64,000 nt of DNA from Pseudoxanthomonas sp. (lineage in GTDB: Bacteria; Pseudomonadota; Gammaproteobacteria; Xanthomonadales; Xanthomonadaceae): positions 1,550,001 to 1,614,000 of the forward strand of contig NZ_CP114978.1 of the NCBI RefSeq assembly GCF_027498035.1. Direction: 5' to 3'. Of the stretch, positions 37,629 through 49,158 are shown in pieces. The notes beneath the pieces are model-generated. The model saw nothing but the letters and a program-made list of their open reading frames with translations. It ran no database searches and had not been told where the DNA came from. Numbering within the stretch: the stretch's first letter is position 1; each line of letters opens with the position of its first letter. Both the position numbers and the translations under genes were made by a program.

Positions 37629-37916
37629 ATGCCCGACCCCGCCCGCCCCTGGCTGCTGTACCTGCTGGAATGCCGCAACGGCAGCTGGTATGCAGGCATC
37701 ACCAACGATCTCGATCGCCGCTTCCAGGCCCATCTGCGCGGCACTGGCGCGCGTTACACGCGTGCCAATCCGCCAGTGCGCATCCTGGCCAGCCGCGCGT
37801 ATCCAGACCGGGCCAGCGCCTCGCGCGCGGAATGGCAGCTCAAGCAACTGCCAAGAGGCCGCAAACTGGACTGGCTACTGCAGGACGTCGACCACACTCA
37901 CATCAGCCCGACCTGA
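37629..37916 (+). CDS. GIY-YIG nuclease-superfamily protein (YhbQ-like)
   Basis: A 95-residue single-domain protein of the UPF0213/YhbQ group. WLLYLLECRNGSWYAGITND holds the G/L-Y and Y-A-G signature pair, with DLDRRFQAHLRGTGARYTR as the usual second part. The catalytic Arg and a late Glu (SRAEWQLKQL) are present. Members have weak DNA endonuclease activity in vitro and are linked to replication or repair. The ATG at 37629 is preferred, as upstream in-frame codons do not look coding. It is monocistronic between mqo and the GST. Confidence 0.88.
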   Translation: MPDPARPWLLYLLECRNGSWYAGITNDLDRRFQAHLRGTGARYTRANPPVRILASRAYPDRASASRAEWQLKQLPRGRKLDWLLQDVDHTHISPT

Positions 37917-37991
37917 TCCACATGCACGGATCACGCCGCGCTTGCCGGCGATTACCTAGCCTTGCCCTTTTCCCATGGCACGGAGTTGGCG

Positions 37992-38699
37992 ATGCATTAC
38001 CAGCTGTACTACTGGACCGGGATTCAAGGCCGCGGCGAGTTCGTGCGCCTGGCCCTGGAAGACGCCGGTGCCGACTACACCGAGGTGGCCCGCGTGGAAG
38101 GCGACGCGGTGATGTACGCATTTCTCGAGGGCAGCAAGGAAGGCCCGCGGCCGTTCGCACCACCATTCCTCAAGGCCGGGCGCCTGGTGATCGCCCAGGT
38201 CGCCAACATCCTGCATTACCTGGGTCCGCGGCTGGCACTGGTGCCGGAAACCGAATCCCGCCGCCTGCAGGCGCTGCAGCTGCAACTGACCATCACCGAC
38301 CTGGTGGCCGAAGTGCATGACACCCACCACCCCATCGCGTCTTCGCGCTACTACGAAGACCAGCGGCCCGAAGCCGCACGCCGCGCGGAAGACCTGCGCA
38401 GCAACCGGCTGCCGAAATTCCTGGGCTATTTCGAAGACGTGCTGGAACAGGGCGGCGGCAGGCACCTGTTGCGCCAACATTCGTACGTGGACCTGTCGCT
38501 GTTCCAGGTCCTGAGCGGGCTGGATTACATGTTCCCCAAGCGCATGTCGACGCTGGCGCCAACGCTTCCCCTGCTGCAGGGTTTGAAGGGACGCGTTGCC
38601 CAGCGGCCGAACATCGCGACCTATCTGGCATCGGAGCGACGCGTGGCGTTCAACACCAACGGCATCTTCCGCCACTACCCGGAACTCGACGCCGCCTGA
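37992..38699 (+). CDS. Glutathione S-transferase family protein
   Basis: A 235-residue protein with a thioredoxin-like N-terminal domain (MHYQLYYWTGIQGRGEFVR) and an all-helical C-terminal domain from about residue 90. The catalytic Tyr expected in sigma/alpha-like GSTs is at position 6 or 7 (LYYW). It uses glutathione for conjugation or peroxide reduction; the real substrate is unknown. The ATG at 37992 follows CGGAG; an in-frame start at 37962 is possible. It is convergent with the DUF3014 gene. Confidence 0.85.
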   Translation: MHYQLYYWTGIQGRGEFVRLALEDAGADYTEVARVEGDAVMYAFLEGSKEGPRPFAPPFLKAGRLVIAQVANILHYLGPRLALVPETESRRLQALQLQLTITDLVAEVHDTHHPIASSRYYEDQRPEAARRAEDLRSNRLPKFLGYFEDVLEQGGGRHLLRQHSYVDLSLFQVLSGLDYMFPKRMSTLAPTLPLLQGLKGRVAQRPNIATYLASERRVAFNTNGIFRHYPELDAA

Positions 38700-38730
38700 T
38701 TGCGGCATGCGAGTCCCGGTGCCCCAGCGA

Positions 38731-39564
38731 TCACATGCGCGTGAGCGCGGTGCGGATGGCCTTGAGCTGGGTCTTCACCGCGGCTTCCTGCTCCAGGCCC
38801 AGGCGCACCAGCGCCTTCTGGCCGACCGACAGCGATTCCAGCGACGGATCGGTATAGCGGAAATGGCCTTTGCCGTCAGGCTCGACCGCGACGGGGGCGG
38901 CTGGCGCGGGTGCATTGAGCAGGTGATCGATCACTTCCACCAGCCGGTCATTGAAGTAGCCATTGGGCTTGCCCAACTCCGCGTACGCCTGCTGGAACAG
39001 CGGATAGAAGCGCTTGTACGCACCCACCAGCGCTTCGGCATCGGCATGGGTGAAGGCCTGCACGTACGGCGCGTAGCGTTGTGGATTGGCCGGCGCGATC
39101 ACCATGCCCGCGTCACTTTCCTGCACCTGCAGGCTGCCATCCACCGGTTTCACCGCCATCGCGTTACGGGTGAGGCTGGGCAGCGTGAGGTTGTCGACCA
39201 TCACCACGATGCGCTGTATCAGATGTTCGCGCAGCAACAGGCCCAGGGCTCCGTCATTGCCCGCGGCCTGCGCCAACGCTTCCCATGCGGGCGCATCGCT
39301 GTCGGCCAGCGCCGGCAGGGCCGGTGCAGCGGCATCGGCCGAGGCGCTGGTATCGATGGGGTGCGCGATGGCCGGCGCCTCGGGCGCAGGTGGCGCCGAT
39401 GGCAGAACGGGCTGGGCCTGCGCCCCGGCCTGCGGCGCAGGCGCTGCGCCATCACCAATGCCCTGCAGGTTCTGGCGGAACAACCACCAGCCCGCACCGG
39501 CGACGACAAGGACGACCACGAGCCACGGCCAACGTGATGCTGCTGAAGGCGATCTGGACTGCAT
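38731..39564 (-). CDS. DUF3014 membrane-anchored protein
   Basis: A 277-residue protein with one N-terminal anchor (WPWLVVVLVVAGAGWWLF), an Ala/Pro-rich linker to about residue 85 and a DUF3014 domain in the rest: LREHLIQRIVVMVDNLTLPS, YAPYVQAF, YKRFYPLFQQAYAELG, GYFNDRLVEVIDHLL and LEQEAAVKTQLKAIRTAL. Function is unknown. The gene is monocistronic; a GTAG repeat doublet lies upstream, between it and the permease gene. Confidence 0.85.
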   Translation of the reverse strand: MQSRSPSAASRWPWLVVVLVVAGAGWWLFRQNLQGIGDGAAPAPQAGAQAQPVLPSAPPAPEAPAIAHPIDTSASADAAAPALPALADSDAPAWEALAQAAGNDGALGLLLREHLIQRIVVMVDNLTLPSLTRNAMAVKPVDGSLQVQESDAGMVIAPANPQRYAPYVQAFTHADAEALVGAYKRFYPLFQQAYAELGKPNGYFNDRLVEVIDHLLNAPAPAAPVAVEPDGKGHFRYTDPSLESLSVGQKALVRLGLEQEAAVKTQLKAIRTALTRM

Positions 39565-39651
39565 GTTGCGGATTTCCTGACATGAACACGCAAGGTCTGA
39601 CCACGCCTGTTCCGCCAGGTTCCATCACGCCCGGAAAGCCCACGTTCCCCT

Positions 39652-39724
39652 GTAGCGCGGAGCTTGCTCCGCGGCACATGCCCGACGACCTGACCGAAAG
39701 GCAGCGGAGCGAGCTCCGCGCTAC
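39652..39724. repeat. GTAG-type doublet reaching into the permease stop codon
   Basis: GTAGCGCGGAGC at 39652-39663 and its inverse GCTCCGCGCTAC at 39713-39724 face each other; each arm also folds on itself (CGCGGAGC/GCTCCGCG). The outer CTA of the right arm, at 39721-39723, is the TAG stop of the minus-strand permease gene. Same family as 25706-25818. Confidence 0.8.
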
Positions 39725-41313
39725 AAGGCGCTCTTCTTCTGCAGCGACAGCAATCCCGTCATCACCGCCAGGGCGAGATAGGCGCCGGTGAACTGCCAAC
39801 TCATCGTGCGGGCCAGGCCTTCCAGCTGCCACGGCAAGGTCAGCGCGCCGTTGGGTGCAACCGAATGAATCACGCCGAACAGCGTCAGCACCGCCGACAC
39901 CAGCCAGAACACCGCGGCACGCCGCAGCGCGCCATCGACCATCGCCGCCACCGCGCTGGTCCACAGCATCGCGGTGATGATGAAACCATTGCCCAGCAGC
40001 AGGATCACCGCCATTTCCGGCAGGCCGTGGCCGTCGAGCGTGGTGGTCATCGCACCGAACTGTTCGAACGGAATCCAGCCATGCGCCTTGATCAGCAGCA
40101 GGTAGGCCACCGACGGCAGGAAGCCCAGCACCATCGCGCCGGCGTGCTTCTGCGGGGTGGCCTGGAAGGCCTGGGTGGTGATGTCGATCGCCACGTACAC
40201 GATGATCGGCGACAGCACCGCCAGCGGCAGCCACTGCACCAGCATCGACACCACGCCGAGCATGCCGCCGATGCCGATGAACAACCCGGTCAGCAGCGTG
40301 TAACCGCTGCGCGCGCCCATGTGCTTGTACGCGGGTTGGCCGATGTACGGCGTGGTCTGGGCGACGCCGCCACAGATGCCGGCGACCAGCGTGGCAATGG
40401 CTTCCACCAGCAGGATGTCGCGGGTGCGGTAGTCGTCACCGGCGGCGCGCGCGCTCTCCGAGACGTTGATGCCACCGACCACCATCAGCAGGCCGAACGG
40501 CAGCAGCAGCGGCAGGTAAGGCATCGCGTATGGCAGGCCGGTGATGAAGCCCAGCGACGGCAACGGCAGCGCGATGTGCGGGGCGACCAGTTCGGGCAGC
40601 TTGAAGCCCGGTGCGCCCAGCCCTGCCAGGCCCAGCGCGTAGTACAGCGCCGTACCGATGATGAAAGCCACCAGCACGCCCGGCAGCTTCACCGGCAAGC
40701 GGCCCTTGGCGATCAGCACGTACAGCAGCAGGCCCAGGGTGAGCAGGCCGACCACTGGCGACTTCAGGGTTTCCAGCAGCGGCAGGAAGCCCATCAGCAC
40801 CAGCGCGATGCCGGCAATCGAGCCCAGCAGCGCCGCACGCGGCAAGGCGCGCGTGATCGCTTCGCCGAAGAACGACAGCACCACCTTGAACACCCCCATG
40901 ATCACCAGCGAGGCCATGCCCAGCTGCCAGGTCGCGATGGCCGCCGCATCGGGCGCCATGCCGCCGGCCTTGAACGCGGCGAATGCCGGGCCCAGCACCA
41001 GCAGCGCCATGCCGATGCTGGTTGGCGCGTCCAGGCCCAGCGGCATCGCAGCGACATCGTCGCGCCCGCTGCGCTGCGCCAGACGGCGCGCCATCCACGT
41101 ATAGGCTAGGTTGCCGACCAGCACGCCGAACGCGGTGCCGGGGAACATGCGCCCGAACACGACCTCGGCCGGGAACTGGAAGATCCCCACCAGCGCCATC
41201 GCGATGAAGCCCAGGATCGACAGGTTGTCGACCACCAGGCCGAAGAAACCGTTGAGGTCGCCGGGGACGATCCAGCGCGGACGCGCCGAAGACTGCGGGG
41301 AAGAAGCGGACAT
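39721..41313 (-). CDS. NCS2-like xanthine/uracil permease-family protein
   Basis: A 530-residue protein with twelve or more helices. PGDLNGFFGLVVDNLSILGF, GLDAPTSIGMALLVLGP and GVAQTTPYIGQPAYKHMGAR fit the AzgA/NCS2 branch of nucleobase permeases, though the typical NAT motif is not clear, so the substrate is open. Xanthomonads have a conserved protein of this type annotated only as permease. Its stop codon is supplied by the edge of a GTAG repeat. The upstream gap to the LysR gene is short, with no clear shared promoter. Confidence 0.82.
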   Translation of the reverse strand: MSASSPQSSARPRWIVPGDLNGFFGLVVDNLSILGFIAMALVGIFQFPAEVVFGRMFPGTAFGVLVGNLAYTWMARRLAQRSGRDDVAAMPLGLDAPTSIGMALLVLGPAFAAFKAGGMAPDAAAIATWQLGMASLVIMGVFKVVLSFFGEAITRALPRAALLGSIAGIALVLMGFLPLLETLKSPVVGLLTLGLLLYVLIAKGRLPVKLPGVLVAFIIGTALYYALGLAGLGAPGFKLPELVAPHIALPLPSLGFITGLPYAMPYLPLLLPFGLLMVVGGINVSESARAAGDDYRTRDILLVEAIATLVAGICGGVAQTTPYIGQPAYKHMGARSGYTLLTGLFIGIGGMLGVVSMLVQWLPLAVLSPIIVYVAIDITTQAFQATPQKHAGAMVLGFLPSVAYLLLIKAHGWIPFEQFGAMTTTLDGHGLPEMAVILLLGNGFIITAMLWTSAVAAMVDGALRRAAVFWLVSAVLTLFGVIHSVAPNGALTLPWQLEGLARTMSWQFTGAYLALAVMTGLLSLQKKSAL

Positions 41314-41381
41314 GCGGGGAAAGGCCGGCGCGTGGGGAAAGCGATCCTAGGCGCGCGGGACCATGCCCGGCAACGGCATGG

Positions 41382-42299
41382 CTAGGACACAGCCAGCCGC
41401 TGCACCAGGAAATCGACCAGCACGCGCGCTTTCGGCGGCAGGTAACGGTTCGGCGGATACATCAGCCAGGCCGTGCCGGCATAGGAAGGCGGCTGGAAGC
41501 GCCAGTCCGCCAGCACCGGCTGCAGGCGCCCGTCTTCGATCCACGGCCTGGCCACGAAATCCGGCAGCGAAGCGATGCCCAGCCCGGCCGCCGCGGCATC
41601 GGCGCGCACCGCACTGTGGTTGGCCGGATAGCGGCCACGCACGTTGACCAGTGCGCGCTCGGTGCCGCGAACGAAGCGCCAGCGCTGGTCCTCGCGCGAT
41701 TCGCCCAGATGCAGGCACTGGTGCTGCGCCAGTTCACGCGGATGCTGCGGCACGCCGTGCGCCTGCAGGTACCCGGACGCGGCGCACAGCACGTGGCCCA
41801 CCGGATGCAGCGGGCGCGCGGCCCAGCCTTCGAACGGATGGTCGGTCACCCGCACCACCAGATCCACACCTTCGGCGATGGGATCGACCAGCCGATCCAG
41901 CAGCAACAGCTGCAGGTCCACCTGCGGATACAAGGCCAGGAACGCGGGCACGTGCGGATGGATCAAGTGCCGGGCGTAGGCCACCGGCGCGCTCAACCGC
42001 ACCAGCCCCTGCGGCGCGGCCTGCAACTGGCCAGCGGCTTCCACGGCCGAGGCGGCGGCCTGGGTCATCTCGCGGCAGCGCTCGCACACCGCTTCACCGG
42101 CTTCGGTGACACGCAGGCGGCGGGTGGAACGCTCGATCAAACGCGTGGCCAGGGCCTGTTCCAGCCGCTGCACCTGGCGACTGACCGCAGAGGGCGTCAC
42201 CCCCAGGCGCCGGGCCGCGGCGGAAAAACTGCCGGCATCCACGACCTGCACGAAGGCCGCCATGTCCGGCAGCAGGGGGATCAGGTCGATGTCGTCCAA
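41382..42299 (-). CDS. LysR-family transcriptional regulator
   Basis: A regulator of about 305 residues. The N-terminal helix-turn-helix reads VQVVDAGSFSAAARRLGVTP, SAVSRQVQRLEQAL; a LysR_substrate effector domain follows from about residue 90. There is no suitable ATG; TTG at 42299, preceded by GGAG at five to six bases, gives the usual LysR length and opens LDDIDLIPLLPDM. It is divergent from the EamA exporter at 42408 with about 108 bases between, the common arrangement for a LysR protein controlling its neighbour. The effector is unknown. Confidence 0.88.
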   Translation of the reverse strand: MDDIDLIPLLPDMAAFVQVVDAGSFSAAARRLGVTPSAVSRQVQRLEQALATRLIERSTRRLRVTEAGEAVCERCREMTQAAASAVEAAGQLQAAPQGLVRLSAPVAYARHLIHPHVPAFLALYPQVDLQLLLLDRLVDPIAEGVDLVVRVTDHPFEGWAARPLHPVGHVLCAASGYLQAHGVPQHPRELAQHQCLHLGESREDQRWRFVRGTERALVNVRGRYPANHSAVRADAAAAGLGIASLPDFVARPWIEDGRLQPVLADWRFQPPSYAGTAWLMYPPNRYLPPKARVLVDFLVQRLAVS

Positions 42300-42407
42300 G
42301 CCGGCTCCATTGATGCGCAACAGGCACAAGTGATGTGTATCGGCGCCAGATTATCGAAATCCGGGCGACGAATCAGACTGCACGCCCTTGCCCGCTCTGG
42401 AGTCGCC

Positions 42408-43325
42408 ATGTCTCAGCCCCGCTCCACGTTCGGCTGGCCCGATCTGCTGCTGGTGCTGTCGGCCCTGGTCTGGGCGACCAGCTATGGCGTCGGCCAGTCC
42501 GCACTGCACTGGGTGCCGGTCCCCACGCTGCTGACGCTGCGCTTTGGCCTGGCCTGGCTGCTGCTGGCACCCGCATGGCTGCGCCTACGCCTGACGCGCG
42601 CGGACTGGCTGCGCGTTTTTCGCCTGGGTGGACTGATGCTGCTGACCCTGGCCCTGGAATGCTGGGGCCTGCTGCACACCAGCGCCTCGCACGCCGCACT
42701 GCTGATCAGCCTGTGCCTGGTATTCACGCCGCTGGCCGAATGGGCCTGGCTGGGCCGCCGCCCGCGTAGCGCCGAAGCCATCGCCTGCGCACTGTCGCTA
42801 TGCGGCGTGGTGATGCTCACCGCTGGTGGTGGCCTGCACCTGCAGCTGGGCGATGGCCTGCTGCTGGCCGCCGCCATGAGCCGCAGCGCCCTGGGCGTGC
42901 TGACCCGCCAGCAGATGCTGCGCCGTCCAGTGCCGGCGCTGGCGCTCACCGGCGTGCAGTCGGGTGTGGTCGCCTTCGGCGCGCTACTCGCCGTATTGTT
43001 GATTCCCGCACAGTCGGCCACCCTGCCCACGCTCAGCGCAGGCGCAGGCTTCTGGACCGCCATCGCCTGGCTGGTCATCGCCTGCACCCTGTTCGCCACC
43101 GGCGCGCAGAACCTGGGCGCGCGTTACCGCAGCGCCACGCGCGTCGCCTTGCTCAGCGGCTGCGAACCGGCTTTCGGTGCCGTGTTCGCTGCGCTCTGGC
43201 TGGATGACCGTCTGGGCAGCTGGGGCTGGAGCGGCGCAGCCCTGATCATCGGCGCTGCGCTGCTAGCGGTGCTGCCTTCCCCGCGGCAGTCCGCCCTTCC
43301 ACCAGCCCAGCCCGGAACCGCGTGA
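42408..43325 (+). CDS. EamA/DMT-family transporter
   Basis: A 305-residue ten-helix exporter. DLLLVLSALVWATSYGVGQS opens the first EamA repeat and GDGLLLAAAMSRSALGVLTR the second; GCEPAFGAVFAALWLDDRL is the conserved late motif of the family. The ATG at 42408 follows TGGAG at six to seven bases. It is divergent from a LysR regulator and likely under its control. Amino-acid or metabolite export is typical; the substrate is not known. Shares only the fold with the exporter at 866. Confidence 0.88.
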   Translation: MSQPRSTFGWPDLLLVLSALVWATSYGVGQSALHWVPVPTLLTLRFGLAWLLLAPAWLRLRLTRADWLRVFRLGGLMLLTLALECWGLLHTSASHAALLISLCLVFTPLAEWAWLGRRPRSAEAIACALSLCGVVMLTAGGGLHLQLGDGLLLAAAMSRSALGVLTRQQMLRRPVPALALTGVQSGVVAFGALLAVLLIPAQSATLPTLSAGAGFWTAIAWLVIACTLFATGAQNLGARYRSATRVALLSGCEPAFGAVFAALWLDDRLGSWGWSGAALIIGAALLAVLPSPRQSALPPAQPGTA

Positions 43326-43337
43326 CAAACGCCACGC

Positions 43338-43850
43338 TCAAAGCACTGCGTCGGACGTGCCCAACTGCAGATGCAGAAACTGGTTGAACACGCTCGCGGT
43401 GTAGTCGCCGAACGCTTCGCCATTGCGGAATCCGCGCTTGCGATACAGCGCCAGCGCCGGCTCGAAGGCCTCACCGCTGCCGGTTTCCAGGCTCAGCCGT
43501 GACAGTCCGCGCGCATGCGCCACATCGATGATGTGTTCGAGCACGGCCGCGGCGGCGCCCTGGCGCAGGTGGTCGGGATGGGTGCGCATGGACTTGAGTT
43601 CGCCGGTGCCGTCGCCCCAATCCTTGAGCGCGCCAACGGCGACCAGCGTCTGCCCGCGCCAGGCGCTCCACACCGTCATGCCCGGCGCCTGCAGCCCGGA
43701 CAGGTCCAGGGCGAACACGCTGCCGGGCGGCGAGTTCGCATGCATCTGGCGCAGGTGGTAGTCGAGCAGCGCGCGGATCTGCGCACCGCTCAAGTCGTCC
43801 TGACGCAGTTCGAAGCGGATGGCGGGTGCGGCGAAATCAGTCGATGACAT
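43338..43850 (-). CDS. GNAT-family N-acetyltransferase
   Basis: A 170-residue single-domain acetyltransferase. The acetyl-CoA loop is visible as MRTHPDHLRQGAAAAVLEHI (R/Q-x-x-G-x-A), preceded by VGALKDWGDGTGELKSM and followed by LSLETGSGEAFEPALALY and KRGFRNGEAFGDY. This is the YsnE/IAA-acetyltransferase-like group; small-molecule amines or indole acids are possible acceptors. It is convergent with the EamA gene (12-base gap) and heads no clear operon. Confidence 0.88.
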   Translation of the reverse strand: MSSTDFAAPAIRFELRQDDLSGAQIRALLDYHLRQMHANSPPGSVFALDLSGLQAPGMTVWSAWRGQTLVAVGALKDWGDGTGELKSMRTHPDHLRQGAAAAVLEHIIDVAHARGLSRLSLETGSGEAFEPALALYRKRGFRNGEAFGDYTASVFNQFLHLQLGTSDAVL

Positions 43851-43888
43851 GGCAGGCAGGCGTGTGGGGGCCCGCCATCAAGCCACGC

Positions 43889-44362
43889 TCAGAACGAGAC
43901 TTCCACCGGCTGGCGCGACCACAACACCGACTGGTGGCCGGTGGCCTGCTTCCAGGCCAGGCGGATGGCTTCGATGTCGGCGCGGCGCTGGGGGGTGTCT
44001 TCGTGCAGCACCACCAGCACCTTGGTCTTGAGCCGATTGGGCTGCGCATCGCCGCGGAACAGCCACTGGCCGTAGGCATCGAACACGGTCAGGCCGTCGG
44101 GGAAACGCGGGGTGACTTCCTTGTCCAGGAACGCACGCCATTTTTCCTCGCTGATCGGCTCGGCCTGCGGACGATCAGCCGGGCCACTCTCTTCGCCCAC
44201 GCCGAAATACAGCTCGCTGCGAACCCAGCCGGTGGCCGCGGACGGCCGCGCGGCATCGCCCTGCATCGCAGCCGTGGTCGACGGCGCCGGGGCAGTGCCA
44301 GGCAAGGTGGCACAGGCGCTCAGGGCCAGCAGGGAGACAAGCAGGAGGGGGCGGAACAACAT
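43889..44362 (-). CDS. DUF3574-family lipoprotein
   Basis: A 157-residue lipoprotein. The ATG at 44362 follows GGAG by six bases and opens MLFRPLLLVSLLALSAC, with the lipobox LSAC at Cys17. The mature part holds DUF3574 landmarks: WVRSELYFGVGEES, EEKWRAFLDKEVTPRFPDG, LTVFDAYGQW and KTKVLVVLHED. The function is unknown. A TTG four codons upstream is a weaker start. The gene lies 38 bases upstream of the GNAT start and could share its transcript. Confidence 0.82.
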   Translation of the reverse strand: MLFRPLLLVSLLALSACATLPGTAPAPSTTAAMQGDAARPSAATGWVRSELYFGVGEESGPADRPQAEPISEEKWRAFLDKEVTPRFPDGLTVFDAYGQWLFRGDAQPNRLKTKVLVVLHEDTPQRRADIEAIRLAWKQATGHQSVLWSRQPVEVSF

Positions 44363-44479
44363 GGAGTTCTCCAAAAACGGGGCAGTGTGAAGGGTGCCGG
44401 CACGAACGCCATATCACCCGATGGCATGTGCCCATGCGATGGCCGCATCAACACAGCGTGGCAATCGCCTTAACGCAGA

Positions 44480-44506
44480 TATAATATATCGCTCTATCCG
44501 GATAGA
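44480..44506 (+). promoter_or_regulatory. TATAAT and adjacent perfect palindrome before the second receptor
   Basis: A perfect TATAAT at 44480-44485 is followed by a 14-bp perfect palindrome TCTATCCGGATAGA (44493-44506), which would sit at the transcription start. A convincing -35 is missing (CGTGGC at 17 bases), so activation or a repressor-controlled weak promoter is plausible. It lies about 55 bases before the receptor ATG. Confidence 0.6.
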
Positions 44507-44561
44507 TGTAATGGATTAGATCGCCCGGCCCCACTTTCCTGATCGACCGGAGTTCCGTCCC

Positions 44562-46985
<2,424 letters not shown>

Positions 46986-47061
46986 TCCATCACCCGGTGC
47001 GGCGCGGAAAGTGCGCCGCACCGGTGGTTTCCGGGATGTCACGCGACATGGATTCCGATGA

Positions 47062-47137
47062 AAAACAGGCTGTTTTCAGCCTCCGCGTGAAGACCGGCGA
47101 TTTGCATCCGCGCGACGGATCATGTTTCCCTGAAACA
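47062..47137 (+). promoter_or_regulatory. Two inverted repeats upstream of the symporter
   Basis: AAAACAG-G-CTGTTTT (47062-47076) and TGTTTC-CCT-GAAACA (47123-47137) are each perfect, 15 bases long and odd-centred, about 60 bases apart in the 175-base gap. Both resemble dimeric repressor sites. The second ends 23 bases before the symporter ATG. Regulation is inference. Confidence 0.5.
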
Positions 47138-47160
47138 CGGTTCACCCACCGTCCGGGGCA

Positions 47161-48720
47161 ATGCAGCATCTCTCCACACTCGACTACTGGGTCATCGCGG
47201 GCTACTTCCTGCTGACCGCCATCATCGGCTTCTCCGCCACGCGCAGGAAAGCCTCCTCCGACGAACTGTTCCTGGCAGGCCGCAGTCTTGGCCCCATTGC
47301 CGTGGGCGTGTCGCTGTTCGCTTCCAACGTATCGTCGGACACGCTGGTCGGGCTTCCCGGCGCGGCCTACACCACGGGCATCTCCGCGGCCAACTACGAA
47401 TGGATGGCGGGCATCGTGCTGATCTTCGCCACCCTCTTCGTGATGCCGGTGTTGCTGCGCGCACGCGTATCGACCATGCCGGAGCTGATGGAGCGACGTT
47501 TCGATCCGCGCCTGCGCAAATACCTGTCGGTGGTGACGCTGTTCCTGTCGATCGTGCTGGACACGGCCGGCACGCTGTACGCGGGTGGCCTGATCGTGAC
47601 CACGTTCCTGCCGATGTTCGACCTGTGGAGCGTGTGCATCACCATCGCGTTCTTCACCGCGATCTACACCGCCTGCGGCGGGTTGCGCGCAGTGGTCTAC
47701 ACCGACGTGATGCAGGGCTTCGTGCTGCTGCTGGGCTCGGCGTGCCTGGCCTTCATCGTGTTCGGCAAGTTCGACTACAGCTGGGCCAATGTCGTGTCAC
47801 AGGTCGATGCGCACAAGCTCTCGCTGATCCGCCCGCTGGACGACCCCGGCGTGCCGTGGCTGGGCCTGGTCACCGGCGTGCCGATCGTGGGTTTCTACTA
47901 CTGGACGATGAACCAGTACGTGATCCAGCGCGTGCTGGGCGCGCGCGACATCCAGACCGCCAGCCGCGGCGCGGTGATCGCTTCGCTGCTCAAGCTGCTG
48001 CCGATCTTCCTGATGACCATTCCCGGTGCGATGGCCAGCGTGCTGCTGCCGGGACTGGAGCATCCGGACCAGGTGTTCCCGACCATGGTGTCCACGTTCA
48101 CGCCTGCCGGCATCACCGGCCTGATCCTGGCCGGGTTGATCGCCGCATTGATGTCGACCGTGTCGGCCACGCTGAACTCGGCCGCGACGCTGATCACCCT
48201 GGATTTCGTGCAGCCGAAGCGGCCACACCTGACATCGACGCAACTGGCCTGGACCGGCCGCGTCACCACGATGGTGATTGCGATCATCGCCGCGCTGTGG
48301 GCACCGATGATCCAGCACTTCTCGGGACTGTGGGCCTACCTGCAGCAGGTGTTCGCGTTCGTCGCCTCGCCGCTGGTGGCCGTGTTCCTGATGGGCCTGT
48401 GGATCAAGCGCCTGGGTGCATCGGCGGCGTTGCGCGGACTGGTCTGTGGCCATGCGCTGAGCGCGCTGCTGTTCGTCCTGCGCGAGACCGATGTCATCAC
48501 CCTGCACTTCACCATCATGGGGGGCGTGCTGTGCGTGGCCACCGCGCTGATGACCTGGTGCTGGATGTGGAAGCTGGGCGCGTCCGATACCCCCGATGCG
48601 CAGGGTCGCCAGATTCTGGCCGATGCACGCCCGTCCCTGGCGCATATTCCCAGGGACGTGCTGCTGGGCATCGTGCTGGTCCTCTCGCTGACCGCCGTGA
48701 TCCTGATCGCGCTGCACTGA
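47161..48720 (+). CDS. Sodium:solute symporter (SSS family, SGLT-like)
   Basis: A 519-residue inner-membrane symporter with about fourteen helices. DELFLAGRSLGPIAVGVSLF, ASNVSSDTLVGLPGAAYTTG, ACGGLRAVVYTDVMQGFVLL and GLIAALMSTVSATLNSAATL are SSS landmarks; the last matches the sodium-site helix of SGLT-type sugar carriers. The start MQHLSTLDYWVIAGYF follows GGGG. It lies downstream of a TonB receptor and, with it, resembles the carbohydrate-uptake (CUT) arrangement of xanthomonads, though no hydrolase or kinase accompanies them here. Sodium-driven sugar uptake is the best guess. Confidence 0.9.
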   Translation: MQHLSTLDYWVIAGYFLLTAIIGFSATRRKASSDELFLAGRSLGPIAVGVSLFASNVSSDTLVGLPGAAYTTGISAANYEWMAGIVLIFATLFVMPVLLRARVSTMPELMERRFDPRLRKYLSVVTLFLSIVLDTAGTLYAGGLIVTTFLPMFDLWSVCITIAFFTAIYTACGGLRAVVYTDVMQGFVLLLGSACLAFIVFGKFDYSWANVVSQVDAHKLSLIRPLDDPGVPWLGLVTGVPIVGFYYWTMNQYVIQRVLGARDIQTASRGAVIASLLKLLPIFLMTIPGAMASVLLPGLEHPDQVFPTMVSTFTPAGITGLILAGLIAALMSTVSATLNSAATLITLDFVQPKRPHLTSTQLAWTGRVTTMVIAIIAALWAPMIQHFSGLWAYLQQVFAFVASPLVAVFLMGLWIKRLGASAALRGLVCGHALSALLFVLRETDVITLHFTIMGGVLCVATALMTWCWMWKLGASDTPDAQGRQILADARPSLAHIPRDVLLGIVLVLSLTAVILIALH

Positions 48721-48732
48721 GTCGCGCCGTTT

Positions 48733-49158
48733 TCAGTCCAGGAATCTGGCCCGCTGGGCCGGCGTGGGGACCGTGCAGGAGGTGGTCCCGAACCAGCGAT
48801 AGCGCCGGCGCGCCACGGCTCGGTACAGCGTGTCGCGCAGCGCGCGCGGCACGACCTTCGTCAACGCCGCAAGCTTCCACCCGCCACCCAGGCCGGTCAG
48901 CACGCGCACGATGGCGTCGCTGTCGGTGTGCATGCCGTGCGCGTCGACCAACAGGAAGGAGCTGGGATCATCCGGGTCCAGCCCGTGCGCCTGCAGCAAC
49001 GCACGACCGCTGGCGCCCTGCATCGCCGCGAAGCGATAGCACCCGGCATGGTCATGCCGCAGCAGGAACTTCACCCAGCCGTTGCACAGCACGCAGATGC
49101 CGTCGAACACGATCACCGCCTGCCCTGACGGAATCCTCGGCACGCTCGACTCATTCAT
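48733..49158 (-). CDS. DCC-family thiol-disulfide oxidoreductase-like protein
   Basis: A 141-residue protein of the DUF393/YuxK family. The diagnostic D-G-x-C-x-x-C is intact: VIVFDGICVLCNGWVKF with Asp19, Cys22 and Cys25. The length and C-terminal RYRWFG are typical. The redox role is predicted from the CxxC; no substrate is known. Its first eight bases overlap the end of the DUF4166 gene, so the two are co-translated; they often pair in xanthomonads and pseudomonads. Confidence 0.9.
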   Translation of the reverse strand: MNESSVPRIPSGQAVIVFDGICVLCNGWVKFLLRHDHAGCYRFAAMQGASGRALLQAHGLDPDDPSSFLLVDAHGMHTDSDAIVRVLTGLGGGWKLAALTKVVPRALRDTLYRAVARRRYRWFGTTSCTVPTPAQRARFLD

